Shown: positions 23,622-32,904 of the stretch, piece after piece
Layout of the letters: each line of letters starts with the position of its first letter
Position numbering within the stretch: position 1 is the first letter of the stretch
Translations under genes and position numbers: made by a program
From: an uncultured Chlamydiae bacterium
Lineage (GTDB): Bacteria; Chlamydiota; Chlamydiia; Chlamydiales; Rhabdochlamydiaceae
Direction: 5' to 3'
Length of the DNA stretch: 38,281 nucleotides
Assembly (NCBI GenBank): GCA_945952445.1
Contig: CAMFIG010000022.1
Coordinates: forward strand, 1-38,281
Notes under the pieces: model-generated
The model's database searches: none
What the model was told of the DNA's origin: nothing
Seen by the model: only the letters and a program-made list of their open reading frames with translations

Positions 23622-24389
23622 TCAATCTGTCTTTGTAAAAACATTTTGAGAGAAAGAGTTTTTTTCCCAGAGCTTTAAATATTTATAAAATGCGGTGTGG
23701 CCATTATAAAGAGAAATGATCAACCCTTCTCTACCTCCAAGAAAGCCTCGTTTTAAAAAGTAGCTTTTTAAAAAAGCGCTCCATCCATGCAATAGCGCTT
23801 TCAATAGAGAAGATCTCTTTTTATGGCGGTGCTGTTCAGAAAAAAGAGTCGAGTATAATTGCATCTTATGGAGAAAGTCCTCCATTTTGCGGTAGGGAGT
23901 ATGGTAAATGGGGTGAAGAAAAGGAACGACTGGGTGATTTGCAATTAGGACTTTTTCATGCACAGCATCTGAAGAAAATTGCGTTTCTTGGGAAGAATAA
24001 AGACGAATAACCCAGTCTGGATGCCACCCGCCGCACCAGCGGATATGCTTGCCATGTAGAAAATTGTGTCTTTGGAAAGAATACACATGACCTGGTAGAG
24101 GAGTAAAGCGATGCAGCTCTTCTATAAGCTGAGGGCTTAATATTTCATCGCTATCTAAAGAGAGGATCCAAGGGCAGCTTACATGTTGGCTAGCTGCATT
24201 GTGCGTTGGGCCAAATCCCTGGAATGGACCACGAACAATCCGTACATTGGGATATCTTTTAGCGATTTCTAAAGTGGCATCTGTAGAGCCTGTATCATAG
24301 ATGAGCACTTCAGGGAAGCTTCGCGTAGATTCTAAGGTCGCGGAGATTGTTTGCTCTGAGTTGTAAGTTAATATTTTAATTGAGAACAT
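23622..24389 (-). CDS. Family 2 glycosyltransferase, WaaE/KdtX-like
   Basis: A 255-residue GT-A fold enzyme. The N-terminal IKILTYNSEQTI is the family 2 start, LIYDTGSTDAT and LSLDSDE (the metal- and donor-binding DxD-like motif) follow, then RHNFLHGKHIRWCGGWHPDW and RLY typical of lipopolysaccharide core glucosyl/heptosyl branch enzymes (WaaE/KdtX). The C-terminal part is basic with an aromatic-rich helix that may lie on the membrane. Expected role: adding a sugar to lipopolysaccharide core or another envelope glycan, at the cytosolic face of the inner membrane. Sugar and acceptor are not determined. It is a solitary gene, convergent with the Fic-like gene and divergent from the IMPDH-family gene. 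Confidence 0.85.
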   Translation of the reverse strand: MFSIKILTYNSEQTISATLESTRSFPEVLIYDTGSTDATLEIAKRYPNVRIVRGPFQGFGPTHNAASQHVSCPWILSLDSDEILSPQLIEELHRFTPLPGHVYSFQRHNFLHGKHIRWCGGWHPDWVIRLYSSQETQFSSDAVHEKVLIANHPVVPFLHPIYHTPYRKMEDFLHKMQLYSTLFSEQHRHKKRSSLLKALLHGWSAFLKSYFLKRGFLGGREGLIISLYNGHTAFYKYLKLWEKNSFSQNVFTKTD

Positions 24390-24521
24390 AAAAACTGCCT
24401 TTTGGAAGAGATTCTATACAAAAAGAAGAAAAATCTCTCGAACTTTAGATCGCGGTTTCCAGAATAAGAGTTTTTTCGATATATTATAGCTTTCATCACT
24501 GATCAGAAAAGGATTTTTTTT

Positions 24522-25550
24522 ATGTCATTCAAAAGAGCGTATACGTTCGATGATGTTGCTTTGGTTCCTCAATTCAATAACGTCCCTTCTAGGACAGAGC
24601 CCTCTTTAGAAACGTGGCTTACGAAACATCGTAAAATCCAAGTTCCGATCCTCTGTGCTAATATGGATACTGCAATCAGCGAAGAGGTCGCTGATGTGAT
24701 CGTCCAGCACGGCAGCGTTCCTATTTTTCATCGATTTACAAACTTAGATGCGCAGACCAAGTGGGTAAAAAAATATGGTAAGAATACCTTTATTTCGTGC
24801 GGGATCTTAAAAATAGAAGAGACCCGAGCTCTATTGGATGCGGGAGCAGCTGGCGTTTGTATCGACGTGGCACATGGGCATTCAGACCGTATGTTCAAGT
24901 TTATCGAAGAATTAAAAAGAACGCATCCGGATAAAGATGTCATCGCAGGCAATGTATGCACTTCTATGGCATACCATGATCTTGTGAATGCAGGTGCAGA
25001 TGCTGTGAAAGTAGGAGTGGGACCTGGTGCCGCTTGTACGACAAGAATGGTTACCGGATTTGGGGTTCCCCAATTCACTGCAATTTATGATTGTGCAAAG
25101 ACAGCAGAAAAATTGAGAGTGCCTTTGATTGCCGATGGGGGAATCCGCAATAGCCGCGATGTTGTTTTGGCCTTAGCAGCAGGAGCGAGCACCGTCATGA
25201 TCGGCAAGTTATTTGCTCTTACAAAAGAGAGTGCTGCGCCTAAAAGGAATTCTCCTGTAAACCAGAATGTCTTGGAAGCGAAATTTCGAGGGCAGGCTAG
25301 TGCCGATTTTCAAAATGAATTCTATGGCGGCTTGAAAGAAAAAACGGTCGCAGAAGGGATCGACTTTTGGGCTCCTGTATCGGGAAGTGTCACGCAGTTG
25401 ATGGAGCAATTACTAGGGGGACTGCGAAGTGGCTTGACTTATGGAGGTGCAAGAAGTATTAAAGAGCTCCAAAGAAAAGCGGAATTTGTGGAAGTAACGC
25501 CTAGCTACATTCACGAAAGCAAGCCAAGACCGGATAGAATCCAAGAATAG
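24522..25550 (+). CDS. IMP dehydrogenase/GMP reductase family enzyme without CBS domains
   Basis: A 342-residue TIM-barrel enzyme. Visible are FDDVALVPQ, the catalytic-loop block [21 protein letters not shown] around Cys172, [22 protein letters not shown] and the mobile-flap end [20 protein letters not shown]. The length and lack of a CBS pair (IMPDH has about 490 residues) favour GMP reductase (GuaC), which reduces GMP to IMP with NADPH; the C-terminal HESKPRPD resembles the IMPDH end, so a short IMPDH is the alternative. It starts an apparent operon with an HD phosphohydrolase 15 bases downstream, a nucleotide-transporter-like gene and malic enzyme. GGA lies about 10 bases before ATG. Oxidoreduction direction is uncertain. 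Confidence 0.85.
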   Translation: MSFKRAYTFDDVALVPQFNNVPSRTEPSLETWLTKHRKIQVPILCANMDTAISEEVADVIVQHGSVPIFHRFTNLDAQTKWVKKYGKNTFISCGILKIEETRALLDAGAAGVCIDVAHGHSDRMFKFIEELKRTHPDKDVIAGNVCTSMAYHDLVNAGADAVKVGVGPGAACTTRMVTGFGVPQFTAIYDCAKTAEKLRVPLIADGGIRNSRDVVLALAAGASTVMIGKLFALTKESAAPKRNSPVNQNVLEAKFRGQASADFQNEFYGGLKEKTVAEGIDFWAPVSGSVTQLMEQLLGGLRSGLTYGGARSIKELQRKAEFVEVTPSYIHESKPRPDRIQE

Positions 25551-25565
25551 AACGACAGGAGGCGT

Positions 25566-26855
25566 ATGGCCTATTATAAAAAGATTTATGACCCTCTTCA
25601 TGGGTTTATTAGACTTTCTTCTGCAGAGAAGGATCTCATTGACTCTTTGGCTTTTCAACGCCTCCATTCTATCCATCAACTAGGGGTTGCTTACCTTGTA
25701 TATCCAGGAGCGAGTCATACTCGTTTCGAGCATTCTCTCGGTGTCATGGAAGTGGCAACTGAAATTTTCGATCGTCTTGTGGAAAAAGGGGATTTTTTTA
25801 CAGATGATGCAGAAATCCAGTATTGGAGGCAAATCGTTCGATTCGCAGCTCTTTGTCATGACTTAGGGCATTTGCCCTTTTCCCACGTCGGTGAAAAGAG
25901 GCTTTTAGGAGAAGAAGGCCATGAAAAATGGACTTTAGCATTGATTGAAAGCTCTTTTTTACGCCCTATTTGGGATTCTCTGCAAAAAGAGCATCCTTCC
26001 CGTTCTGTGATGGAAGATATTATCAAAACATCAATCGGTAAGCAGAAGCTCCGCCAATGGGGAGGGAAATGGGAGCAGGTGGCGTTTGCGCCTCTCGAAT
26101 TTGTGATGAGCCAGATCATCACCGGCGATTTTTTTGGTGCTGATCGGATCGATTACCTTTTAAGAGATGCTCGTTGTACTGGGGTTTCTTATGGGCTTTT
26201 TGACTATCACCAACTCATTGAGATGCTTTGCATCCTCCCTTGCGAAATGGAAGGAGAGGAAAGCCTTACTCTAGGTATTGAAGAAAATGGGATAGAATCT
26301 TGCGAAGCCCTTCTTTTAGCAAGGCATTTTATGCATAAAAGAGTGTATCAATACCCTTCTGTGAAGGCGTACTCTTTTCACATGGCGCGTTTTATGGAAA
26401 AGCTGTATGCGAAAACTCACGCTTTATCCAGCTTAAACCGCTATCTGTCTTACACGGACCACGAAGTCTTGACGGAGTTAAGGGCTGCTTTATTAGACCC
26501 TTCGCATGCGGGCCATGAAGATGCTCTTTCTTTGCATGTAAGGGAACATCGCTGCTTAGCAATGCAGATGCCTTCTTATCTGAAGCTGGAAGAAATAGAA
26601 GAATGGAAGACGAGATACCAACTTGAAGATGGTGTATTGGACTGGTCCTTTATAGAACATCGATTGGTCGATTCTGAAGCTTCTTTTCCTGTCCTTTTAA
26701 AAAACCGCACGATTATGGATGCGAAGATGTGTATGGAGATTCAAATCCCTTCCGCGGTCTCTAGTTGGATTTATGTCTCTCCAAAATATGCAGATTCGAT
26801 CCAGAAGGCGATTGAAAGCTCCGGATATCAGCCTTTAAGTTCGATCAAGGAATAG
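25566..26855 (+). CDS. HD-domain phosphohydrolase (SAMHD1/dGTPase-like)
   Basis: A 429-residue cytosolic enzyme. The opening IYDPLHGFIRL and the metal ligands H56 (TRFEHSLGV), H98-D99 (CHDLGHLPFSH) and D192 (FGADRIDYLLRDARCTG) match the SAMHD1/YwfO-type HD phosphohydrolases that hydrolyse deoxynucleoside triphosphates to deoxynucleoside and triphosphate. The C-terminal half (SCEALLLARHFMHKRVYQY) also follows that subfamily. It is 15 bases after the IMPDH-family stop and one base before the transporter-like gene, so it is cotranscribed. Start ATG with AGGAGG upstream. A dNTP-regulating or nucleotide-scavenging role is inferred from family and neighbours. Confidence 0.85.
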   Translation: MAYYKKIYDPLHGFIRLSSAEKDLIDSLAFQRLHSIHQLGVAYLVYPGASHTRFEHSLGVMEVATEIFDRLVEKGDFFTDDAEIQYWRQIVRFAALCHDLGHLPFSHVGEKRLLGEEGHEKWTLALIESSFLRPIWDSLQKEHPSRSVMEDIIKTSIGKQKLRQWGGKWEQVAFAPLEFVMSQIITGDFFGADRIDYLLRDARCTGVSYGLFDYHQLIEMLCILPCEMEGEESLTLGIEENGIESCEALLLARHFMHKRVYQYPSVKAYSFHMARFMEKLYAKTHALSSLNRYLSYTDHEVLTELRAALLDPSHAGHEDALSLHVREHRCLAMQMPSYLKLEEIEEWKTRYQLEDGVLDWSFIEHRLVDSEASFPVLLKNRTIMDAKMCMEIQIPSAVSSWIYVSPKYADSIQKAIESSGYQPLSSIKE

Positions 26856-26856
26856 G

Positions 26857-28131
26857 ATGCTATTAGACAAGTGCCGCCAAGCATTTTTATCTGTAAGTAA
26901 GTTCTCTGCTAGAGAAAAGCTTTTTTTTCTATTTGCCATGGCAGCAGGATTTTTGATTTCTGCGGACTATGCTATTATACGGTCTGTGAGTAATTCTTTA
27001 TTTATTCATGCATATGGAGCGTCTGCTTTTCCTTATGCTTGGCTTGTTAGCATCCCTTTGAATCTGATCGCGGTCTCTTTATATAATTATTGTTTGCCAA
27101 AATTTGGGTGCTTTCCGGTATTTCTTGTTTCCGCTGCGATGATCTCTTTAGGCAATGCTGTATGTGTGCCTATTATAGATAAGTTTAGCTTTTTGCCTTT
27201 TGTTTTGTATGTCTGGAAAGAACTTTATGTCATGCTGATGTTTCAGCAGCTTTGGTCTGTCATCCATGCTTCTACAGTATTGCGCCAAGCTAAATATCTC
27301 TATGGTATATTATTCGGAATTGGAGCTCTTGGAGGTTTTTGTGGCAGCCTACTCCCTAGTTTTGGTGCGGTGGAAATGGGTTCTGAAGTACTGCTTCTAT
27401 CAAGTTTGCCAATTTATCTACTTCTTACTTGGGTCTATTTTGGCCTTTTGAAGTATAGCCAAAAGGTCTCTTGGCAGGAGATGGCCTCAAAAGGAGGGTG
27501 GCACTCGATCAGTGAGGGATTTCGACTGATCGGCTCTTCTCGTTTGCTCATGGCGATTCTTGGGATGGTCTGCTTTATGCAGATTGCTGCAACGCTGACA
27601 GACTTTCAATTTCATGCGTTCTTAGAGGCTGAATATCCAGAAAAAGATTTAAGAACTGCATTTATAGGGAAGATCTCTTGTATTGGCAATATCTTAACTA
27701 TGACATTCCAGTTTGTCGGGGTTTTTCTTTTAATCCACTATCTAGGCTTGCAAAGAGCCCATTTTTTTGTCCCTTTCATGCTCGCTCTGAATGCTTTGGC
27801 TTTTATGATTTTTCCTGTTTTTGGACTAATTACCTGTTGTTTTGTCGTGATCAAATGTTTGGACTTCTCGATTTTCGGCGTTATCAAAGAAATGCTCTAC
27901 GTTCCGATGCGACAAGAGGAAAAATTCCATGCAAAAGCCGTCATTGATGTATTCATGTATCGGACAGCAAAAGCTATAGCCTCTTTAGGGATTCTTTGGA
28001 TTCAATGGCTCGCGCTAGGGAACACAGCGATATTTTCTTCGATAAACCTACTAATTTTTTGCATTTGGTGTATTGTGGTGTTTTCGTTGCGAGAAAGCTA
28101 CAAGGCATCGGAAGGCATACCTGTTGAGTGA
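26857..28131 (+). CDS. TLC/ADP-ATP-translocase-fold membrane transporter
   Basis: A 424-residue protein with about 11-12 hydrophobic helices. The segment DFSIFGVIKEMLYVPMRQEE followed by AKAVIDVFMYRTAKAIASL matches the conserved region of plastid/rickettsial/chlamydial nucleotide transporters (usually K.EM.Y.P...E.K...KA.ID....R.GK). Family members exchange ATP for ADP or import nucleotides from the host. This one is shorter than the usual about 500 residues and lacks several of the charged residues I associate with nucleotide binding, so its substrate may differ; some bacterial members of the fold carry no known substrate. One base separates it from the HD gene and it overlaps the possible GTG of the malic-enzyme gene, so it is within an operon. 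Confidence 0.65.
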   Translation: MLLDKCRQAFLSVSKFSAREKLFFLFAMAAGFLISADYAIIRSVSNSLFIHAYGASAFPYAWLVSIPLNLIAVSLYNYCLPKFGCFPVFLVSAAMISLGNAVCVPIIDKFSFLPFVLYVWKELYVMLMFQQLWSVIHASTVLRQAKYLYGILFGIGALGGFCGSLLPSFGAVEMGSEVLLLSSLPIYLLLTWVYFGLLKYSQKVSWQEMASKGGWHSISEGFRLIGSSRLLMAILGMVCFMQIAATLTDFQFHAFLEAEYPEKDLRTAFIGKISCIGNILTMTFQFVGVFLLIHYLGLQRAHFFVPFMLALNALAFMIFPVFGLITCCFVVIKCLDFSIFGVIKEMLYVPMRQEEKFHAKAVIDVFMYRTAKAIASLGILWIQWLALGNTAIFSSINLLIFCIWCIVVFSLRESYKASEGIPVE

Positions 28132-28166
28132 AACGTAGATCAATCAAAAAAAGAGATGAGGAACCT

Positions 28167-29846
28167 ATGGAAAGTATCCCCCTCGATTTAACAGCAGAGC
28201 AGATTTTAAATACCCCTCTTTATAATAAAGGAAGTGCTTTTACTCGAGAAGAAAGAGAGGAATTGGGGCTTATAGGCCTTTTGCCTTATCACGTTTCTAC
28301 GATAGAAGAACAAGCTTATCGCAGATACCAAAATTTTTTGAGCCAACCCAATCAACTTTCTAAGTTTATTTTTTTAAGTTCTTTGCAAAATCGCAATGAA
28401 GTGCTCTTTTATCGACTCATGCTAGACCATGTCGCTGAAATGCTTCCCTGTATCTATACGCCAACTGTCGGAGATGTATCTCTTCAATATAGCTATTTAT
28501 ACCGAGAACATCGGGGGTTATATATCTCTTATCCAGAAAGAGATAAAATACAGGAGATGATCGATCAATATAGATCCAAAGATATCGACGTTATCGTTGT
28601 GACCGATGGAGAAAGGATTTTAGGGCTTGGGGATGTAGGTATTGGTGGAATGGCTATCTCCGTAGGCAAGCTTGCCTTATACACGCTTTTTGGAGGGATC
28701 CATCCATCCAAAACACTGCCGATCTTTCTCGATGTAGGGACCAATCATCCGGAGCATTTGCACGACCCTAAATATATGGGTTGGAGGCATGAGCGGATTA
28801 CAGGAGAGGAATACGATCGTTTTGTCGATCAATTTGTTTTAGCTGTTCAAAAAGCCTTCCCTCATGTCCTGCTCCAGTGGGAAGACTTTGCGAAACCGCA
28901 TGCTAAACCTCTTTTAGATCGCTATCGAGATAAGATTCTCTCTTTCAATGATGATATCCAAGGAACGGCTGCGGTGGTTCTTTCTGCTATTTTAGCGGCA
29001 ACCAAGCTGGATCATCGCAAGATCCGAGAACAAAAAATTGCAGTGCTAGGCGGAGGGTCTGCAGGGCTTGGTATTTGCAAAACATTGATCGATGCAATGA
29101 AAGAGGAAGGGCTTTCGGAAGAGTTGGCGCGATCGCAATTTTATATTATAGACCGCAATGGCCTCGTCCATACAGGAATGCAATGCGATCCGGAACAGGC
29201 GTTATTTGCTCAACAAAAAGAAAAAATACAGGCTTGGGATGTCTTAGAGCCTTCTCATATTTCTCTTTTAGACGTAATTCGCAATGCAAAGCCATCGATC
29301 CTAATTGGAGTTTCTACACAGCAAGGAGCGTTTACGCAAGAGATCTTAGAATGCATGGCGAGCTATTGTCCTAGACCCGTCATTTTGCCTCTATCCAATC
29401 CTAATACCAAGAGCGAAGCTATTCCAGAAGATGTGCTTAAATACACACAAGGGCAAGCAATCATTGCTACTGGAAGCCCGTTTCCTCCGGTAGAATACCA
29501 AGGGAAACTCTACAAAATCGCTCAATGCAACAATGCGTATATTTTTCCAGGGGTAGGTCTTGGAGTGATTGCATCTCAAGCAAAAAAAGTGACAGATCGG
29601 ATGTTTGTTGCTGCAGCGCATGCTCTCAGTGATCATTCTCCTTTATTGAAAGATGCAACAGCCTCTTTGTTTCCGGCTCTTGAAGATCTTCGGGCAATCT
29701 CTAAAAAAATTGCTTTTTGCGTTGGAAAAATTGCGATTGAAGAGGGTATATCATCCATCTCTTCAGAAAAACAACTGCAAGAAAGGATAGAGAGTTCCGT
29801 TTGGGAGCCTAACTATCCAATCTATACACGACCGAAGAAATCATAG
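28167..29846 (+). CDS. maeA: NAD-dependent malic enzyme (MaeA/SfcA type)
   Basis: Converts malate to pyruvate and CO2 with reduction of NAD+. The 559 residues from ATG 28167 show the complete family: LYNKGSAFTREERE, LPCIYTPTVGDVS with the catalytic tyrosine, VVTDGERILGLGDVGIGGM, DVGTNHPEHLHDP, the divalent-metal/NAD region ILSFNDDIQGTAAV, the dinucleotide loop AVLGGGSAGLG and PVILPLSNPN near the end. The start: GTG 28128 overlaps the upstream stop, but ATG 28167 has GAGG five bases upstream, and the N-terminus matches homologues better, so I chose it; translation from the GTG is possible. Last gene of the operon; its 3' end overlaps the convergent thiol peroxidase by 6 bases. Confidence 0.95.
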   Translation: MESIPLDLTAEQILNTPLYNKGSAFTREEREELGLIGLLPYHVSTIEEQAYRRYQNFLSQPNQLSKFIFLSSLQNRNEVLFYRLMLDHVAEMLPCIYTPTVGDVSLQYSYLYREHRGLYISYPERDKIQEMIDQYRSKDIDVIVVTDGERILGLGDVGIGGMAISVGKLALYTLFGGIHPSKTLPIFLDVGTNHPEHLHDPKYMGWRHERITGEEYDRFVDQFVLAVQKAFPHVLLQWEDFAKPHAKPLLDRYRDKILSFNDDIQGTAAVVLSAILAATKLDHRKIREQKIAVLGGGSAGLGICKTLIDAMKEEGLSEELARSQFYIIDRNGLVHTGMQCDPEQALFAQQKEKIQAWDVLEPSHISLLDVIRNAKPSILIGVSTQQGAFTQEILECMASYCPRPVILPLSNPNTKSEAIPEDVLKYTQGQAIIATGSPFPPVEYQGKLYKIAQCNNAYIFPGVGLGVIASQAKKVTDRMFVAAAHALSDHSPLLKDATASLFPALEDLRAISKKIAFCVGKIAIEEGISSISSEKQLQERIESSVWEPNYPIYTRPKKS

Positions 29847-30338
29847 AACCTGTAAGGCCTTTTCGTAATGAGGCTCTTGGGTAATTTCGGAAACAAGTTC
29901 TCCATATAGAACTTTGTTATTGGCATCAAGAACAAGCACAGCGCGAGCGCAAATCCCAGCAAGAGGGCCTTCTTCGATAAGAACTCCATAGTCTTGGGCA
30001 AATTTCTTATCCCGCATCATAGATAGGGTGACAAGATTTTTTATGTTCTCTGTTTGACAAAATCTTTTTTGGGCAAAAGGAAGATCTGCAGAAATAACAA
30101 GGACTATAGCATCGGTATGGCTGGAGGCTTGTTCATTGAACTTACGCGCAGAAGTTGCACAAACTGATGTGTCAAGACTCGGTACAATAGAAAGGACCTT
30201 CTTTTTTCCAGAAAAATCTTCCAAGTGTTTTTCTCTTAAATCTCCATCAACTAAAGTGAAATCAGGGGCTATAGAGCCAATTTTTGGGAAGCTGCCCGCA
30301 AGGTGGAAGGGGGAGCCTTTAAGAGTCACAGTAACCAT
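29841..30338 (-). CDS. tpx: Thiol peroxidase (atypical 2-Cys peroxiredoxin, Tpx)
   Basis: A 165-residue thioredoxin-fold peroxidase that reduces hydrogen peroxide and lipid peroxides, with recycling by thioredoxin. The opening VTLKGSPFHLAGSFP is the Tpx signature. The peroxidatic cysteine is C60 (PSLDTSVCATS) and the resolving cysteine C94 (RFCQTENI), at the distance expected for Tpx, which forms an intramolecular disulphide. ATG has GGAGA upstream on the minus strand. Its 3' end overlaps malic enzyme in the convergent direction by 6 bases; the other side is divergent from a hypothetical gene. No regulator is seen. Confidence 0.95.
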   Translation of the reverse strand: MVTVTLKGSPFHLAGSFPKIGSIAPDFTLVDGDLREKHLEDFSGKKKVLSIVPSLDTSVCATSARKFNEQASSHTDAIVLVISADLPFAQKRFCQTENIKNLVTLSMMRDKKFAQDYGVLIEEGPLAGICARAVLVLDANNKVLYGELVSEITQEPHYEKALQVL

Positions 30339-30478
30339 TTTAATTTCTCCTTTTTGAGCGATCCTACTAAAGCTGTAGAAATTTTATCAAACCTTTTCGA
30401 TTGTACACCAAAAAATTGAATTGAATTGAAATGTAAAGATATGGTAAAATTCTTGTTATAAAGAGGCTAAGACGGTCT

Positions 30479-30988
30479 ATGCATAATATGAACTTCGACA
30501 AGATCTATCGGTTGTTGGTTAAAGAGCTGCAGGTCCGTGCTTTAGAAAAAAAAGGGCGGGATAAAAATTCTTTATCTTATCGCTCTATGGTGCGTATTCC
30601 TCCTAAACAAAAGTTGAAAATTCATATTGCAGATCCTGAAAAAACAGCGCTGCTTCATCAAGCCCTCGCAGAATCTGGTTTAAAAAAAGGCTCGCCGGAA
30701 CACTCTTCAGCATTTCGTCTGTATGCAATTAGCTTAAGAAAGCAGCATGAGCAGACATCTTTCCTTCAAGATCGAGCCTGTATTCAGTATAAAGGCTACC
30801 AGCAGACTTTTCAAAAACTCAAGTGCAGTGAAAAAAAAGAGCTTTGTTCTTTAAAAGAACATCAGGTGCGGCCTGCTTTAAAACAAGAGAAAAAAGAACC
30901 TCTCCAAGATCCTTGGGAAGAGCTTATGAAGAAAAAAGAAGAAAGGCTCTTTTATCTAGGAAGGATCACAAAATATTTCACTTCATAA
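30479..30988 (+). CDS. Conserved-looking hypothetical basic protein
   Basis: A 169-residue protein that I do not recognise. It is rich in Lys, Arg and Gln, has no signal or transmembrane segment, and ends in a charged coiled-coil-like helix (EELMKKKEERLF near 148-159). The N-terminal half is a plausible alpha-beta fold (VRIPPKQKLKIHIADPEK at 38-55). Two in-frame ATGs are 9 bases apart; the first has GAGG about 12 bases upstream. It overlaps the convergent antiporter by 6 bases. A housekeeping protein specific to chlamydiae is possible, but nothing indicates its function. Confidence 0.55.
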   Translation: MHNMNFDKIYRLLVKELQVRALEKKGRDKNSLSYRSMVRIPPKQKLKIHIADPEKTALLHQALAESGLKKGSPEHSSAFRLYAISLRKQHEQTSFLQDRACIQYKGYQQTFQKLKCSEKKELCSLKEHQVRPALKQEKKEPLQDPWEELMKKKEERLFYLGRITKYFTS

Positions 30989-32191
30989 ACTATTTTTTGC
31001 AAACCGTCCATAAAGCCATTTAAGAGAAAAGGGAGCGAGCAGGGTAGTCAGCGCGATCACAATGATCAAAGCTGCATAGATATCATTGGAGAGAACTCCA
31101 GAACTAAGTCCTACACTTGCAAAAATAAGGCCTACCTCTCCCCGAGGAATCATAGCAGAACCTACGATCCAACGAGTTGCTTTTTCCTGTTTCCAGAGAA
31201 GGAAGCCGGATCCAAGCTTCCCTATGATGGCAACGAGAAGTAATAAGCCGCTAAATCCCCAAAGCCATCCTGAGCTCATATTGAGCACTTTCAAGTTTAA
31301 AGAAAGACCGATCGCAACAAAAAAGATAGGGGTAAATAGATGGATAATTGGCTTCATTTGGTCTTCTACTTTTTGACTGAATTGGTGTGAGTGGTGCAAA
31401 AAAGCGGCGAAGGGGAAGAAAAACTGTCTGGATAGCGCAAGACCCGCTGCAAATCCTCCGAGCAATTCCGGAGCTCCTAAAAATTGCGCAATCCAAGCAA
31501 AGAGAAGGATCAAAGAGACGATAGTTGTGGGGAGTAACCCAGGGATATTGCTTTTTTCATCCCATTTTTTGATCGTCAAAGTGACGAGCTTGGCAGCAAT
31601 CGGAGCGATTAGGAAAAAAAGAATGATGAATAGCAAGACTTTTGCTGCATTCCAAAAGTTGACAGAGCCGCTAATAGAGAACTCATATAATAAAGCCAAG
31701 AGTACAATGCCGATAATGTCATCGATTACGGCGGCTCCGATGATAATCTGCGATTCATGAGTGTTTTGTTTTTTTAGATCTCTTAATACTCTTAATGTAA
31801 TACCTATGCTTGTAGCGGTTAATGTGCTGCCGATAAAGAGACTTGCTAAAAGAGAAAAATGAAAAATAGAATAGCTTAAGAAAAAACCTAAAATAAAGGG
31901 AAAAACTACGCCTCCTATAGCTACAACAAGAGAATGGATGCCAGCAGAAGAGAGTCTAGCTACATCCGTTTCAATCCCTACTTCAAATAACAAAAGGATA
32001 ATGCCTATTTGCGCAAGAAGGTGGATAGGGGTGTTGATTTCTACTAGGCCTAAGAGGCTGGGGCCTATCAGAATCCCTGCCGCAATTTCTCCTATCACGG
32101 CAGGTATATGGAAAAAGGAGGCGATTTCACCAAGGATTCGAGCCGTAAATAAAATCAGGACCAGCTGAATTAAAAAGACATGGACTTCCAT
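30983..32191 (-). CDS. CPA2-family cation/proton antiporter (NapA/KefB-like)
   Basis: A 402-residue integral membrane protein with about 12-13 helices. Signature regions are IPAVIGEIAAGILIGPSLLG (29-48), FEVGIETD (69-76) and the ion-binding pair of adjacent aspartates D157-D158 in AAVIDDIIG, characteristic of electrogenic Na+/H+ antiporters of the CPA2 group. PRGEVGLIFASVGL near the C-terminus is also typical. No C-terminal TrkA-N domain is present, so it is not a full KefB/C potassium channel protein. ATG has AGGAG upstream. It exchanges Na+ or K+ for protons at the inner membrane. Single-gene unit on the minus strand. Confidence 0.9.
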   Translation of the reverse strand: MEVHVFLIQLVLILFTARILGEIASFFHIPAVIGEIAAGILIGPSLLGLVEINTPIHLLAQIGIILLLFEVGIETDVARLSSAGIHSLVVAIGGVVFPFILGFFLSYSIFHFSLLASLFIGSTLTATSIGITLRVLRDLKKQNTHESQIIIGAAVIDDIIGIVLLALLYEFSISGSVNFWNAAKVLLFIILFFLIAPIAAKLVTLTIKKWDEKSNIPGLLPTTIVSLILLFAWIAQFLGAPELLGGFAAGLALSRQFFFPFAAFLHHSHQFSQKVEDQMKPIIHLFTPIFFVAIGLSLNLKVLNMSSGWLWGFSGLLLLVAIIGKLGSGFLLWKQEKATRWIVGSAMIPRGEVGLIFASVGLSSGVLSNDIYAALIIVIALTTLLAPFSLKWLYGRFAKNSL

Positions 32192-32244
32192 CTAAGGTCT
32201 CCTTTTTCTTTTTCTATCTCTGAAAAAGAAGAAACCGTCAATAT

Positions 32245-32649
32245 TTAAGTGGTTTCCTGAGGAGGCTTGCGGAGATTTTTTTTCTCTGAGTGGCTTTTTT
32301 TTCCTTCTAAGATTTTAGCTTGAGCTCGTTTGGATCGTTTTCTTTTTTGCCTGCGGATTTTCGCGATTTCCTGCTCTTTCTTTGTTTGGATCCCTTCTTG
32401 CAGCTGCTCTAATTTTTCACAAAGTTCTCTTCTTGCATAAAACCGGTTCATTTCTCTTGATCGGTCCTTTTGGCATTTCACTTCTAATCCAGATGGAAGG
32501 TGTTTTAAATAGACGCAAGAAGAGGTTTTATTGATCTTTTGCCCTCCGGATCCCGATCCTAGAATGAACTTTTCTTTTAGGTCCTCTTCTCGAATGCCAA
32601 GCTTAGCCATTCTTTCTGCAAGTTCTAAAAGTTTTTCCTTGTTAATCAT
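32245..32649 (-). CDS. GGQ-domain release-factor-like protein (MTRFR/C12orf65 type)
   Basis: A 134-residue protein consisting of the peptidyl-tRNA hydrolase domain of class I release factors without codon-recognition domains. The catalytic GGQ is at 35-37 in LGSGSGGQKINKTSS; the following VYLKHLPSGLEVKCQKDRS is the domain core. The C-terminal 45 residues are highly basic and helical (KIRRQKRKRSKRAQAKILEG), able to bind the ribosome in an emptied channel as in ArfB/ICT1. The residue pattern is closest in my memory to the mitochondrial rescue factor MTRFR (C12orf65), which releases peptides from stalled large subunits. Predicted role: ribosome rescue. ATG with a weak upstream site. Divergent from the cold-shock gene. 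Confidence 0.8.
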   Translation of the reverse strand: MINKEKLLELAERMAKLGIREEDLKEKFILGSGSGGQKINKTSSCVYLKHLPSGLEVKCQKDRSREMNRFYARRELCEKLEQLQEGIQTKKEQEIAKIRRQKRKRSKRAQAKILEGKKSHSEKKNLRKPPQETT

Positions 32650-32904
32650 AATGACTTGCCGCTATGGAAATGTTGCAAATTCTCTTATTGTATGCTTTCT
32701 TCTAAAACATACCTCTTTTAGTGGATTTTACATTTGATTTCTTTTTCTGTACTCTTTTTCTTGTGGTTTATAAAAAAATCCAGGTTTACCAAGCTCTTCC
32801 CAAAAGAAAAAAATATAGGGGAAATGTAAAATTCTCTTTTTTCTTTTGTCTTAACAGCTTATAGTGTGATGAGATAACAAGCCTTAAAGCAAGGAGATCA
32901 AATC

